Shown here piece after piece: positions 8,173 through 16,953 of a stretch of DNA of 32,529 bases. The stretch is from Leptospiraceae bacterium (GTDB taxonomy: Bacteria > Spirochaetota > Leptospiria > Turneriellales > Turneriellaceae), in the NCBI GenBank assembly GCA_020440825.1, contig JAGRNJ010000023.1:1-32529 (forward strand), read 5' to 3'. The notes under the pieces were generated by a model. That model was not told where the DNA came from and ran no database searches. It saw nothing but the letters and a program-made list of their open reading frames with translations. Positions within the stretch are counted from its first letter, which is position 1. Every line of letters begins with the position of its first letter. Position numbers and translations under genes: made by a program.

Positions 8173-9027
8173 ATGGCAGACGACCTGCAGCTTCTGTATT
8201 CTTATTCGAAAAATTTCAGTCTTACTTTTGACCCGTCTTCGGCCTCTTCTCAGCATGGGAGACAAACAAGCAGAAAAAGAGGCTATGATAATGATTTGTT
8301 TAACCACAAGCCTTATTCTACAGGCGATGATTTACGTAGACTTGACTGGCGCTTGTATGCACGTACAGAGAGAATGTTTGTTCGGGAAGGCAATGCAACT
8401 GCAAATTTACAGCTTGAGATAATTTTTGATATTTCTGATTCAATGCAATGCTCGGCAGAGACCTGGCGAACCTCAACTCTACTTTTTTTTCTTATTGCGT
8501 TGATTTTAAAAAAATCACCAAATCGAGTTGAGATGCATTTGTGCGATATTTCTCCTGACTTTTTACTTTCACAGCTTCCTGTATTCAGCTTACCGTATTT
8601 GCCAAATGATACAATCTTTTCACTTTCTGAAAATTCTGACTGGTTAAACCATTTGAAAAATACTTCAAGCAAAAAATCCCTGGAAATACTTTTAAATAAA
8701 AGAAACAGTAATGCCGTTTCTTATCTGGTCATCAGTGATTTTCGCCTGTCGATAAAAGATTTTGAAAGATTATTGCTCGATTTTTCACCCTTTGCTCAAA
8801 AAAGTCTGCTCATTTTTGTTGAGAACTCTCCCAATTTGGGCAATCGCGCCTCATTTATAGTGGATGCAGAACGGGATGACCAAATATACTGGCCGGCAAA
8901 TAATGATTTAACATTCCTCGAGAACCAGTCTCTACGAGAACGAGTGGGTAGCGCTTTGAATATGGGCTATAAAGTAAAAATTTTTCGAAGCGCCCAGAAC
9001 ATTATCGAATTTCTGCGAGAATGGTAA
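8173..9027 (+). CDS. DUF58 domain protein (VWA-like partner of MoxR)
   Basis: A 284-residue cytoplasmic protein. The DUF58 signature is clear: YSTGDDLRRLDWRLYARTERMFVRE (about 46-70 in parts), followed by the VWA-like strand IIFDISDSM that keeps the DxSxS metal-ion-dependent adhesion (MIDAS) motif. DUF58 proteins are nearly always found beside MoxR and are thought to be its client or adaptor. The stop overlaps the region just before the BatA-like start, so all three genes are tightly coupled. No transmembrane segment is seen. Exact role in this organism is unknown. Confidence 0.9.
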   Translation: MADDLQLLYSYSKNFSLTFDPSSASSQHGRQTSRKRGYDNDLFNHKPYSTGDDLRRLDWRLYARTERMFVREGNATANLQLEIIFDISDSMQCSAETWRTSTLLFFLIALILKKSPNRVEMHLCDISPDFLLSQLPVFSLPYLPNDTIFSLSENSDWLNHLKNTSSKKSLEILLNKRNSNAVSYLVISDFRLSIKDFERLLLDFSPFAQKSLLIFVENSPNLGNRASFIVDAERDDQIYWPANNDLTFLENQSLRERVGSALNMGYKVKIFRSAQNIIEFLREW

Positions 9028-9029
9028 AT

Positions 9030-10688
9030 ATGAGCTTTGGCAATCCTGAATTTCTCTACCTGCTGCCGTTAAGTTTATTGCCCCTTATATTATTTTTCTT
9101 ACGTCAATTTACATCAGTCAAAACTAAAGTTCCTTCGTTAATCTGGTTGAGAGAGAAATTGCCTGCATATAGAATTTCTACGAACTCAATATTTACACTG
9201 GTACTCCAGATAATATGTATTTTGCTTTTCATATTTTCGATCAGTGGTACTCGTCTTTCAAAAAATACACAAGCAACAGAGAATATATGTGTAGTTGACG
9301 ATCTCTATAGATCGGGCTGGACCGCGGTTTTGTGGCAGAAAATGCAGAACGAATTAGATCTATATTGTAACAGCCGATATTATTCTTATGCTTCTATTTT
9401 GAGAAATAAACTCGATTTTGCTGACTCTGGCTACCTCAGGCAGAGTGAACCGACATCAAATTTTTCAGCAGCACGTTTATCGGGTACGTTCAAACAGAGC
9501 AGTATACTCATAATAGGGGCCCGTTCGACAGGCAATGAATTTGCATTTGAGACGACAGAAAATATTAAACTATTTTTGGTACAGCCAGGTGAAAAAAATC
9601 TGACAAATGCTTTCTTTTTTCGAGCTGATATTCATCCGTTTGATTATGCCAGAATCAGGCTTTCTGCCACTTTTATGCAACGCGAAGGGCTTTTGAGTAT
9701 TGACTGGAATAATGAGTCGCGGGAACTAATTTCTGTACAGAACTTTTCGGTCGAACATGAGTTACTTGCCCGGCCAGGTTATAATTCTTACCAGCTGAAA
9801 TTTTTTACCGATACAGAGTCTGAATCAGTTTCTGCGTTTCACTTGAGAAAAACTTCAGGATCACTGGGGGTTGATACAGGACAGGCACCCGTTACTGTTC
9901 AGTCGGTGCTGCAATTGCCTCGAGAAAAATTTTCACGTCCCTGGTTTTTACAGAAAGAGGGAGGAGTGCCGATTCGAAAATCTGAAAATTGCAGCGGATC
10001 AGGAGTCTTTTTTCCTGACCTGCAAAACCAGAGTGACATTGCGCGTGGCTATTTCAATATTCAAAATTCGAGTGGTCAAAGTCTGGTATTGTCTGTTGCC
10101 AGACGAGAATCTGCAGAATTTTCTTTATTAAATGAAAATTCAGTAATATATCGATTTGCAGACGGATTGCCTGCAGTGTATCGAAATGGAGACTCTATTT
10201 GCTTTAGCTTTGATCCTGACAGTGTTGACCCTGAGCTGATTAAAAATCCACATTATGCGATATTTCTGTTAAACTTACTTGTTATGTCGGTCTCTGAAGA
10301 GAATATTGAAACAGTTTACCATGGGAATGATCTGGAAAGAGAGACAAACTCAGCTCTGTTTGCGAGAGACTTTAAGCCCGGGATCTTAGGTAAGCAGAGT
10401 AATGGTTCATGGCGTTACCTGCAAGATGAAAAAATCGATTTTGAGTCCTATGAAAGGTTTTTAGTACTTAATTATGATCCGGAAATATCCCGAGACCCTG
10501 TAAAAGAAGCAAGTTTATCGAATCTACAGGAGCAAAATGCGTTGAGTATTTTCGCTGGCTCCGGTTTAATCATCAGTTTTGCTATACTGGCAGTTTTGGT
10601 CTCAACAGGTTTTTTAGAACTTTTTAAGAAAAGAGTAAAGAAGATTCGATACGGTACTTTATTTCCCGCATCGAATAAGAAAGATTAA
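9030..10688 (+). CDS. BatA-like two-helix membrane protein with degenerate VWA-like region
   Basis: The 552-residue product starts with the BatA N-terminal pattern: MSFGNPEFLYLLPLSLLPLILFF and a second helix at LQIICILLFIFSISG. In BatA/aerotolerance proteins a VWA domain follows; here the corresponding strand is NICVVDDLYRSGW, which lacks the DxSxS MIDAS motif. The middle section is beta-rich and extracytoplasmic, and a final helix (LIISFAILAVLVSTGFLEL) returns to the membrane with a basic tail. The start at 9030 is chosen over 9021 because it matches the family N-terminus. Genes moxR and DUF58 precede it. Its stop interlocks with the convergent phasin-like stop codon. Confidence 0.75.
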   Translation: MSFGNPEFLYLLPLSLLPLILFFLRQFTSVKTKVPSLIWLREKLPAYRISTNSIFTLVLQIICILLFIFSISGTRLSKNTQATENICVVDDLYRSGWTAVLWQKMQNELDLYCNSRYYSYASILRNKLDFADSGYLRQSEPTSNFSAARLSGTFKQSSILIIGARSTGNEFAFETTENIKLFLVQPGEKNLTNAFFFRADIHPFDYARIRLSATFMQREGLLSIDWNNESRELISVQNFSVEHELLARPGYNSYQLKFFTDTESESVSAFHLRKTSGSLGVDTGQAPVTVQSVLQLPREKFSRPWFLQKEGGVPIRKSENCSGSGVFFPDLQNQSDIARGYFNIQNSSGQSLVLSVARRESAEFSLLNENSVIYRFADGLPAVYRNGDSICFSFDPDSVDPELIKNPHYAIFLLNLLVMSVSEENIETVYHGNDLERETNSALFARDFKPGILGKQSNGSWRYLQDEKIDFESYERFLVLNYDPEISRDPVKEASLSNLQEQNALSIFAGSGLIISFAILAVLVSTGFLELFKKRVKKIRYGTLFPASNKKD

Positions 10689-11029
10689 CCGGCGGGTTTG
10701 TCGTCGCCTTTAATTTTTGAAGTAATTTCTTCGATTTTCTTGGTCAGCTCATCAATTCTGGTACTACCTGCATTTTTGAATTCTTCAAGTGCAGATTTTA
10801 GGTTACCAGAAATATCAGTAGCTTTTGACTCATATTCCTTTACAGAAACCAGAAGATCATCTACAAATGCACGAACTTTTGCTGCACCTTCGCCGCTTTC
10901 TGTTTCTCCTCTTGATATCAGTTCATTGATACCAGTCTCTGCTTTTTTTAATGCACTGCTCAGGTTTTCTTCGACACTTTTAGCAGCTCCAAGTCCCAAG
11001 TTTACAACTTTTTTCAACAATTCTTCCAT
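10685..11029 (-). CDS. Phasin-like coiled-coil protein
   Basis: A 114-residue, Ala/Glu/Lys-rich, almost wholly helical protein with heptad-like repeats (for example LLKKVVNLGLGAAKSVEENL and ELTKKIEEITSKIKG). It has no signal peptide or Cys. It resembles the phasin-related proteins that coat polyhydroxyalkanoate granules or act as small stress chaperones, but no PHA genes lie nearby, so granule binding is only a suggestion. A GGGAG lies about 9 bases upstream of ATG. It is a single-gene unit, divergent from the PilZ-type gene and convergent with the BatA-like gene, sharing 4 bases at the stops. Confidence 0.7.
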   Translation of the reverse strand: MEELLKKVVNLGLGAAKSVEENLSSALKKAETGINELISRGETESGEGAAKVRAFVDDLLVSVKEYESKATDISGNLKSALEEFKNAGSTRIDELTKKIEEITSKIKGDDKPAG

Positions 11030-11157
11030 AGTAATTTCTCCCTATTATTTTTTTTCCCCAGTATTGTGGGTGGGTAGATTCAGAATATACCTGCTACATA
11101 AAAAATCGATCAACTTGCTGCGTCAACCTATTTGACAAAATACTGATAAAAAACGTT

Positions 11158-12453
11158 ATGTCTCATTGGCACGGTGTTTCAAGTTCACTGCATTCAAAAG
11201 CCGAAAATATAAAGGTGGTGCTGACTACAACAAATGACGATTTCGTTGACGCCAGACAAGAAACTTCATACTATTCAATTTTAAATTTCTTCTATTTCGT
11301 GAAGGCAAAATTTGTCAAGATCTACTTCACTTATGCAGGATATCGATATGTTGGTCTCGTTGAACATGTTGAATCAGATTCGATTCAGCTCTCCCTTTCA
11401 GCATTTAATGAAGGACCCGAACGCCGTGCGAATCTCAATTTTGAAGCATTAAACCGCTATTATTCAGCGACCGTTACAATTTTGCGCAGTAATGAAATGG
11501 GAGTATTTATACAGATTCCCAAAGAAATAAGATATCTGGCAAGAAGAGAGCATATACGCTTGTCTTACGATGATTTATTTATGCGTTTTATTATTCTCTA
11601 TTCGCCAATTATGGAAACCCGGCAGGCTGAAAAAACAATGGAGGGAAGGTATCCATATTTTATGACAGAAGTACTGCAAGATAATCCCTCTGTTCGCATT
11701 GTATACCAGATGTTCCTGACTGAAGTCAGAAAGATAAGCAAAGAATTTGATGTTAAAATGATCTATGCTTCTGAATCCACTGATTTTACTTTGCCTGAAA
11801 AGTATATTCTGCAAACGGGAAAGTCGTTTCTAATTGAAGATGTTTCAAAAACATCCAGCTATGTGCAGGAACTGCCTTCTGATTCAGTCATTAACTACAG
11901 GGAATGGTATCGAGAACAGGTCAAATTAAATGGGGAATATGCTTCTCTGTTAAAAATTGAAGAAATTAAAAATGAAGATGCCAGAAACTTTCTCGTTTCT
12001 TACCTGCTCGTACCGATTTCTCTCTTTGGCAGTCCTATAGGATATTTAAGAATTGAGACCAACCAGTTCAATAAGCATAATATTTCCGTTTTCGATGCAG
12101 AAGAGCTGCACGTGCTTGCAGGACTCTTTTCTTATGCTCTAACAAAAGTTCGCATTCGACGTTCACACTTTGATCCTAGTTCAATGCAAACCCGGGTAGT
12201 AAATATTTCCTTAAGCGGGCTTCTCATGGAGTTGACTGACAAGGTTCTTTACCATTATTTACAGAAGCATCGACGGGTAAAAATGTTGATTCCGATTCTC
12301 GGTGAAGAGATTGAAGTATACGGTGAAATTAAACGTTTTTTTACTCAAAAAGATCTTTTCTACATGGGTGTTACCTTCTTCAAAAGCAGACCTGGTGATA
12401 TTTCAAGACTTGAAAATTTTCTATATGAAGATTTACACCATCAATTTTTCTGA
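11158..12453 (+). CDS. PilZ-type protein with inserted GAF-like region (DUF1577-like)
   Basis: A 431-residue cytoplasmic protein. Residues about 50-120 look like a YcgR-N-type barrel. RREHIR at 129-134 resembles the RxxxR arm of PilZ domains, but the second half of the signature, NISLSG (N/DxSxxG), appears only at 349-354, followed by PilZ-like strands to about 415. Between them lies about 210 residues containing a GAF-like stretch (FDVKMIYASES ... YLLVPISLFGSPIGYLRIE). PilZ proteins bind cyclic di-GMP. Overall build resembles the DUF1577 family described from Leptospira. gspK follows in the same direction after 33 bases, suggesting a shared transcript. Family is moderately sure; ligand binding is inferred. 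Confidence 0.7.
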   Translation: MSHWHGVSSSLHSKAENIKVVLTTTNDDFVDARQETSYYSILNFFYFVKAKFVKIYFTYAGYRYVGLVEHVESDSIQLSLSAFNEGPERRANLNFEALNRYYSATVTILRSNEMGVFIQIPKEIRYLARREHIRLSYDDLFMRFIILYSPIMETRQAEKTMEGRYPYFMTEVLQDNPSVRIVYQMFLTEVRKISKEFDVKMIYASESTDFTLPEKYILQTGKSFLIEDVSKTSSYVQELPSDSVINYREWYREQVKLNGEYASLLKIEEIKNEDARNFLVSYLLVPISLFGSPIGYLRIETNQFNKHNISVFDAEELHVLAGLFSYALTKVRIRRSHFDPSSMQTRVVNISLSGLLMELTDKVLYHYLQKHRRVKMLIPILGEEIEVYGEIKRFFTQKDLFYMGVTFFKSRPGDISRLENFLYEDLHHQFF

Positions 12454-12486
12454 TTGCGCCACAATAATCTCTTATTCCAGTGGCTT

Positions 12487-13560
12487 ATGAGCCTTGCTCT
12501 GCAAAAAAAGCGATACTTACAGAAATCTAAGAGCGGTTTTATTATACTGGTTTTGACATCGGTCATGCTTACCCTGACATTTTCAGCCGCACTGGTACTG
12601 TTTCAGGGTACATTCAGTGAATATCGCTCTGCAGAACTCGAAGCAGGCCATATGAAAGCACGAATGCTTGCGCAGAGTGGTATGGAAGCTGCGATTATGA
12701 TTTTGACCCGCGTTCCGGCCGACCAGCTGGCATCTGTTGGTTTCTTTATTGTGCCATTGTCAATACCTCTGGGAGAGGGAATTGTAAGCATTCAAATTTC
12801 AGAAGAAAGCGGCAAGTTAAATGTGAACAGGCTGGTCAGATTTATTGACAATACAATGGATCCCAGGGTTCGAGAAATGTTTGACTCGCTTTCTACTACT
12901 CTGGGGTTACCTGCTGATATTTGGGACCCGGTTGTAGACTATATTGATGAAGATAATATAGCGCAACCCCGAGGTTTTGAACAGGCTGATTATTCGAGGC
13001 TAACCCCACCACGCAGAATTAAAAATGGCAGATTGCATTCATTGGAAGAGCTGCTGTTGATTCCCGGCTTTGACAGATCTACGATATTTGAAGATATTCG
13101 TTCTGAAAAGCGTAAAGAGGATGTTTCAGAAGATTTCCTGTCTGATCTGGAAAAACTGACTATTTCTGATGATGATTTTATTCTCGCTAATAATATTACT
13201 GTGTATCTGCCTACAGATCCCATGAACCCTGATTCAGATAGAATCAATGTCAATACGGCTCCTTATCATGTCATGCTTTCGTTGAGTCCCTATATGACTC
13301 CCGATGCGGCAAGAGCCATAATTCGAGCCAGATTCCAGAAGGGCGGCAGGTTTACCAGTTTGAATGAGCTCGCGTCAATCCCCGCATTATCCATCAATAC
13401 TGTTGGCTCGGCAACATTATATCAGGAGATAGAAAGCAGAATCACGGTAAATGATCAACTGTATAAGATTGTTGCCGAAGCGTCTACTGACCTGCATCTG
13501 GCACATGTCACCAGTATTTATGATATGGTTTCCCGCAAAATTACACTTTATCTGGAATAA
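12487..13560 (+). CDS. gspK: Type II secretion system minor pseudopilin GspK
   Basis: GspK caps the T2SS pseudopilus tip together with GspI and GspJ. The 357-residue product has a short basic leader ending KSG, then the hydrophobic pseudopilin helix FIILVLTSVMLTLTFSAAL (about 18-36), consistent with prepilin peptidase cleavage after Gly17. The large globular part includes ISEESGKLNVNRLV and the later RINVNTAPYHVMLSLSPYM segment with helix-hairpin-helix-like repeats (ARAIIRAR, FTSLNELASIPAL), a GspK hallmark. The start at ATG 12487 is preferred to a TTG at 12454, though no strong Shine-Dalgarno is visible. gspL follows after 3 bases. Confidence 0.92.
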   Translation: MSLALQKKRYLQKSKSGFIILVLTSVMLTLTFSAALVLFQGTFSEYRSAELEAGHMKARMLAQSGMEAAIMILTRVPADQLASVGFFIVPLSIPLGEGIVSIQISEESGKLNVNRLVRFIDNTMDPRVREMFDSLSTTLGLPADIWDPVVDYIDEDNIAQPRGFEQADYSRLTPPRRIKNGRLHSLEELLLIPGFDRSTIFEDIRSEKRKEDVSEDFLSDLEKLTISDDDFILANNITVYLPTDPMNPDSDRINVNTAPYHVMLSLSPYMTPDAARAIIRARFQKGGRFTSLNELASIPALSINTVGSATLYQEIESRITVNDQLYKIVAEASTDLHLAHVTSIYDMVSRKITLYLE

Positions 13561-13563
13561 TTT

Positions 13564-15138
13564 ATGGCAAAACATCCGGTAATTATTGAAGTTTTGCCTG
13601 CTCGGGCCAGGTTCTTGGAGTACAAAAGCAGTATTGCAGGCAAAGGTTTTTTTGAGTCTGCAACCATGATTGCCGGGGGTGACCATATTACCCCTGGTGA
13701 AGTCATTCAGTTCTTAAAAGATAATTTCCCTGAATGCCCGGCTGTCTATTTGAGTACACCCTGGGGAGGGGAATTCAGCAGAGAATTTGTACTTCCATTT
13801 TTAGAGAAAAAAAAGATCAAAGATGTTATTCCTTTTGAACTGGAAGGACAGCTGCCCTATGATCCTGCAGAATATGTCTATGACACAATGCAGTGGCCGA
13901 ATATCGAAGAAAAACAGACTCATGTTGTAGCAATTGGCGCATTGCGCAAGACAATTGTTCCCTGGTTGACAGAATTGCGGGACGCTGGCATTGTTGTACG
14001 CGGGGTTTATTCGCTGCTTGATTCCCAGATGCAGGTTATTCTGGCCTGTGGTGAAAAAGACGGATTATTTCTGCACTTATCAAGAGAACGGTTAACTTTG
14101 CTTGTTTTGAGTGGCGGGCGACCTCGAATTTTTCGATCTCTACCGTTTGGGTATACAGAATTATTGCAACGTCTCTCAACACAATGGAAAATGAGTAAAC
14201 AGGAAACAGAGGCATTGGTACACCGTTTGCCAGATATAAATGAAGCAGATGCAGATTTTCTGAAAAAGAATTTTAATCTCTCAAAATCAAATATTACTAT
14301 TTTAGAGAAAGAGACAGAGGCGTTTCGAAAAAAACTGGCGACAGAATTGAACTTGTCATTGACCAGCATCAGTTTACCTCTGCAGGACCTTGAAAATCAA
14401 TTCTATCTCGTTCAAGACAATGATTCTGATTATCTGCGAGGTCTTCTGAATTCGAGCATGCCCGACCTGAATGCAAAAACTCTGGTTATGGAGCAGACAA
14501 TTTTTAAAGGTTTGCATCCCGGTTATTTGATCTGTGCGGGTGGTGGGCTCTCCCAAACCTCGTCACGCGGGATAAAACTGTTACAGGGCGACCTCAAGAA
14601 GCTGACTGCGGAGCGCCAGCAACGTTTCAATCTCACTCCTTTAATTATTGTGGGAGCAGCTATAATTGGTTTTGCGCTCTCGTTTTTTCTGGATTATAAA
14701 GTAAGGGATCATGATTTTCAGGTTTCACGTCAAATGCAGGAAAAAGTATTCCAACAGTTTTTCGGGGTTAAACCAGATGTGAACCGAAAACCAGCTGCTC
14801 AGGCACTCGAGATTCTCAAAAAAGAGAAGAAAAAAACCGAGATTTTTAGAAAGTTCTTTAACGTACCCAGACTGTCAACACTCCTGGTCACCGTAAACAA
14901 TGCACTGGCGTCTGAGACAACTTTTGAAATGGACAGTATAAACTGGGACACCAGAGTGCTTGAAATTCAGGCATCTACTGAGTCATTTACAGATCTTTCA
15001 CGTATAAAAGATCTTCTAAAAAATACAAAAATCTTTTCTGAAGTAATATCGAGCAGAGAAAAAGCAATGCCGGGCAGTGGTGGTAAAAATCGTATCAAAT
15101 TTGCACTGGATTTAAAGCCTGTAATTGAGGACAAATGA
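13564..15138 (+). CDS. gspL: Type II secretion system inner-membrane platform protein GspL (PilM/GspL actin-like)
   Basis: GspL links the secretion ATPase GspE to the membrane platform. The 524-residue product has an N-terminal cytoplasmic actin-like domain (about 1-350; segments IPFELEGQLPYDPAEYVYD and the GGG motif YLICAGGGLS near 321-330), one transmembrane helix (about 358-377), and a periplasmic ferredoxin-like domain. The segment PFELEGQLP is the PilM/GspL-type block. It starts 3 bases after gspK and its TGA overlaps the gspM ATG. Confidence 0.9.
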   Translation: MAKHPVIIEVLPARARFLEYKSSIAGKGFFESATMIAGGDHITPGEVIQFLKDNFPECPAVYLSTPWGGEFSREFVLPFLEKKKIKDVIPFELEGQLPYDPAEYVYDTMQWPNIEEKQTHVVAIGALRKTIVPWLTELRDAGIVVRGVYSLLDSQMQVILACGEKDGLFLHLSRERLTLLVLSGGRPRIFRSLPFGYTELLQRLSTQWKMSKQETEALVHRLPDINEADADFLKKNFNLSKSNITILEKETEAFRKKLATELNLSLTSISLPLQDLENQFYLVQDNDSDYLRGLLNSSMPDLNAKTLVMEQTIFKGLHPGYLICAGGGLSQTSSRGIKLLQGDLKKLTAERQQRFNLTPLIIVGAAIIGFALSFFLDYKVRDHDFQVSRQMQEKVFQQFFGVKPDVNRKPAAQALEILKKEKKKTEIFRKFFNVPRLSTLLVTVNNALASETTFEMDSINWDTRVLEIQASTESFTDLSRIKDLLKNTKIFSEVISSREKAMPGSGGKNRIKFALDLKPVIEDK

Positions 15139-15653
15139 ACCTTAACCAGAGAGAAAAACTTTTTATTATCGGTGGGGCTGTCATTCTTATCATGATGCTG
15201 GCTTTCCTGTCAGGCAGATATCTGTTGCGACAGTTTTCATCTCTGGAAGAAGAGTCCATCAGTGTTGAAGAATCTCTCAATCAGATTCGCACTGCAGGTA
15301 TCGAATACAGGTTGTTACAGAACTACCGTGCAGGCGGTACCAGTTCAGCAATGGAGAATATGGTACCATTTCTGGAAAACCTGATCAATTCAGCAGGAAT
15401 TCGAGATCGTTTGGCAGGAATGAGCCCGCGCGATACAGACATTGAAAAACAATATGTCAAACGATCTGTCTTTCTGACTTTTCGGGATATTGGCAGTCGA
15501 GAGCTTCTTGAACTGCTGAAACAAATTGAAACAAATACAAGTGCCCTTTATCAGGTCGAAAGTTTTTCTGTCAGGCCAGTTATCAAGAAACCCGGAATCT
15601 TCAACGCTTCACTGACCGTAGCTGCATTCCAGAAAAAAAGTGGGGAGCAATGA
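15135..15653 (+). CDS. gspM: Type II secretion system protein GspM
   Basis: GspM is a small inner-membrane protein that pairs with GspL. The 172-residue product begins NLNQREKLFIIGGAVIL, the basic-then-hydrophobic start typical of GspM, with one transmembrane helix (about 8-28), a coiled linker and a small alpha/beta periplasmic domain (FLTFRDIGSRELLELLKQIE). The sequence is divergent; position between gspL and gspN and size are strong supporting evidence. ATGA overlaps join it to both neighbours. Confidence 0.85.
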   Translation: MNLNQREKLFIIGGAVILIMMLAFLSGRYLLRQFSSLEEESISVEESLNQIRTAGIEYRLLQNYRAGGTSSAMENMVPFLENLINSAGIRDRLAGMSPRDTDIEKQYVKRSVFLTFRDIGSRELLELLKQIETNTSALYQVESFSVRPVIKKPGIFNASLTVAAFQKKSGEQ

Positions 15654-16531
15654 TCGATTCAGAGTATGAACGTACCGATGAGGCTGTAGAAGAGCAGAAT
15701 CAGTTTCAAATTACTAAAGTTGAAAAGAAACCATTTTTACATAGGTTGCTGCCATATCTTTTGGTAGTGCTGAGTTTTTTTACTGGAATATTTTTATTCT
15801 TCCCAAATGAAAAATTCGGAAAATTAATTTTAAGAGGGATTTCATCGGGCGGATTGCTAGTTTCGGCATCAAATGCCAGTGTATCATTGTTGGGGTCTTT
15901 TGAATTTGAGAATCTAACTATTCCAATCGCTTCTCAATCGGGATCTTCAGAACTGAGAATACCACTTGTTGAGGGAAATCTGTCACCGTTTGCACTCCTT
16001 TTTTCCCAGCGTCTTTCAAGCAATATAATCCTGTCAGGTGTGACCTTTAAGTCAGGGGCATTTGTTGTGCGGGGTGGAAATTGGGAAATAAACATGGATC
16101 TCAATGCCGTAAATAAAAATTTGCAGAACATATTTGGAACCCTAAAGCTGAATGGTTCTGCAATGATTATCGAATACAATGAAGATGTTCCGTTTTTGAA
16201 TGAAAAAATCAAAATGCCTGTTCAGACTGTTGAAATTTCCGGGAAGATGGGGCAGGGCAGGCTTCTCTTACAGAAATCAATCGTCAATGCACCACAGTTC
16301 AATATTCAAATGAGCGGAGACATAGGTTTGGCCAGACAGGCTGCCATGAATATTAATATTGAAATGCTGCCAAAACCTGAATTGTTTCAGAAATACCAGG
16401 ATAAAGGACTCGAAGAAATGTTAAAGGCTTTAAACTTTATTCATCCCGACCAGAGGCTTCGCTTTGAAGTGAATGGGTCTTTATCAAGTCCGGCTTTCAA
16501 GGCAGTTCCGGCAAAAATTCCTGGTACATAA
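15650..16531 (+). CDS. gspN: Type II secretion system protein GspN
   Basis: GspN is an accessory T2SS protein with an N-terminal membrane anchor and a large beta-rich periplasmic part. The 293-residue product has a cytoplasmic tail of about 30 residues, one helix (LLPYLLVVLSFFTGIFLFF, about 32-50) and an AsmA/GspN-like series of strands: GLLVSASNASVSLLGSFEFENLTI style repeats, then SGVTFKSGAFVVRGGNW and the terminal RLRFEVNGSLSSP segment typical of the family end. ATG overlaps the gspM stop. It is the last gene of the cluster. Confidence 0.85.
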   Translation: MIDSEYERTDEAVEEQNQFQITKVEKKPFLHRLLPYLLVVLSFFTGIFLFFPNEKFGKLILRGISSGGLLVSASNASVSLLGSFEFENLTIPIASQSGSSELRIPLVEGNLSPFALLFSQRLSSNIILSGVTFKSGAFVVRGGNWEINMDLNAVNKNLQNIFGTLKLNGSAMIIEYNEDVPFLNEKIKMPVQTVEISGKMGQGRLLLQKSIVNAPQFNIQMSGDIGLARQAAMNINIEMLPKPELFQKYQDKGLEEMLKALNFIHPDQRLRFEVNGSLSSPAFKAVPAKIPGT

Positions 16532-16548
16532 ATGCATCCGTCTAAGTG

Positions 16549-16560
16549 ACCTCTAGAGGT
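16549..16560. repeat. 12-bp perfect palindrome ACCTCTAGAGGT after gspN
   Basis: A perfect, loopless palindrome in the 43-base gap between the convergent gspN and the 16575-16952 membrane gene. It has no T-run, so it is not a classical rho-independent terminator; a protein-binding site or chance are both possible. Confidence 0.5.
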
Positions 16561-16574
16561 ACCCTTATCCGTTT

Positions 16575-16952
16575 TCAGAAGAATGTATTGTAATTGTAAA
16601 TCAAGGCAAAGATGATCGTCAAAATAAACAGGCTGATCATTGCAAGTTGCAAAATTGATTTAATGAGCGTGAAGAAACCGTTTTTTACAGTCTGCCCTAC
16701 ACCTTTGACAATTGATCGAATATAAGAGATTTCAAGTTCTCTTTTTCTTATAGATATAACCCAGTACACTAGTTTGTAAATTACCAGACTGACTATCATT
16801 CCCGAAAATAGAAATCCGAATAGTTCAGGATTTTTAATCTGGGCACGCATTATAGGGAGCAGTACAAAATCAGCAATAAGCAGTGAGATAATCAGGATCG
16901 CCAGACTGGCAATCGGTAAAAACAGAACTTTTTGCAGAAACAATCTATTCAT
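16575..16952 (-). CDS. Small membrane protein, function unknown
   Basis: A 125-residue hydrophobic protein with three predicted transmembrane helices (about LFLPIASLAILIISLLIADF, LFGFLFSGMIVSLVIYKLV and LQLAMISLFILTIIFALIY) separated by a basic loop (RKRELEISYIRSIVKGVGQ) that probably faces the cytoplasm. I do not recognise a family. ATG 16952 sits one base after the stop of the upstream tail-anchored gene, which argues for coupling; the TTG at 16961 is less likely. It may form a membrane complex with that neighbour. Confidence 0.75.
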   Translation of the reverse strand: MNRLFLQKVLFLPIASLAILIISLLIADFVLLPIMRAQIKNPELFGFLFSGMIVSLVIYKLVYWVISIRKRELEISYIRSIVKGVGQTVKNGFFTLIKSILQLAMISLFILTIIFALIYNYNTFF

Positions 16953-16953
16953 T

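Noticed and set aside
11059-11145. CAGTATT / AATACTG inverted repeat in the gap between the phasin-like and PilZ-type genes
   Set aside because: A 7-base match is expected at about this frequency by chance in a gap of this size.
11132-11160. TTGACA upstream of the PilZ-type gene as a -35 promoter element
   Set aside because: A -10 element at normal spacing would fall on the start codon and the sequence there does not fit.
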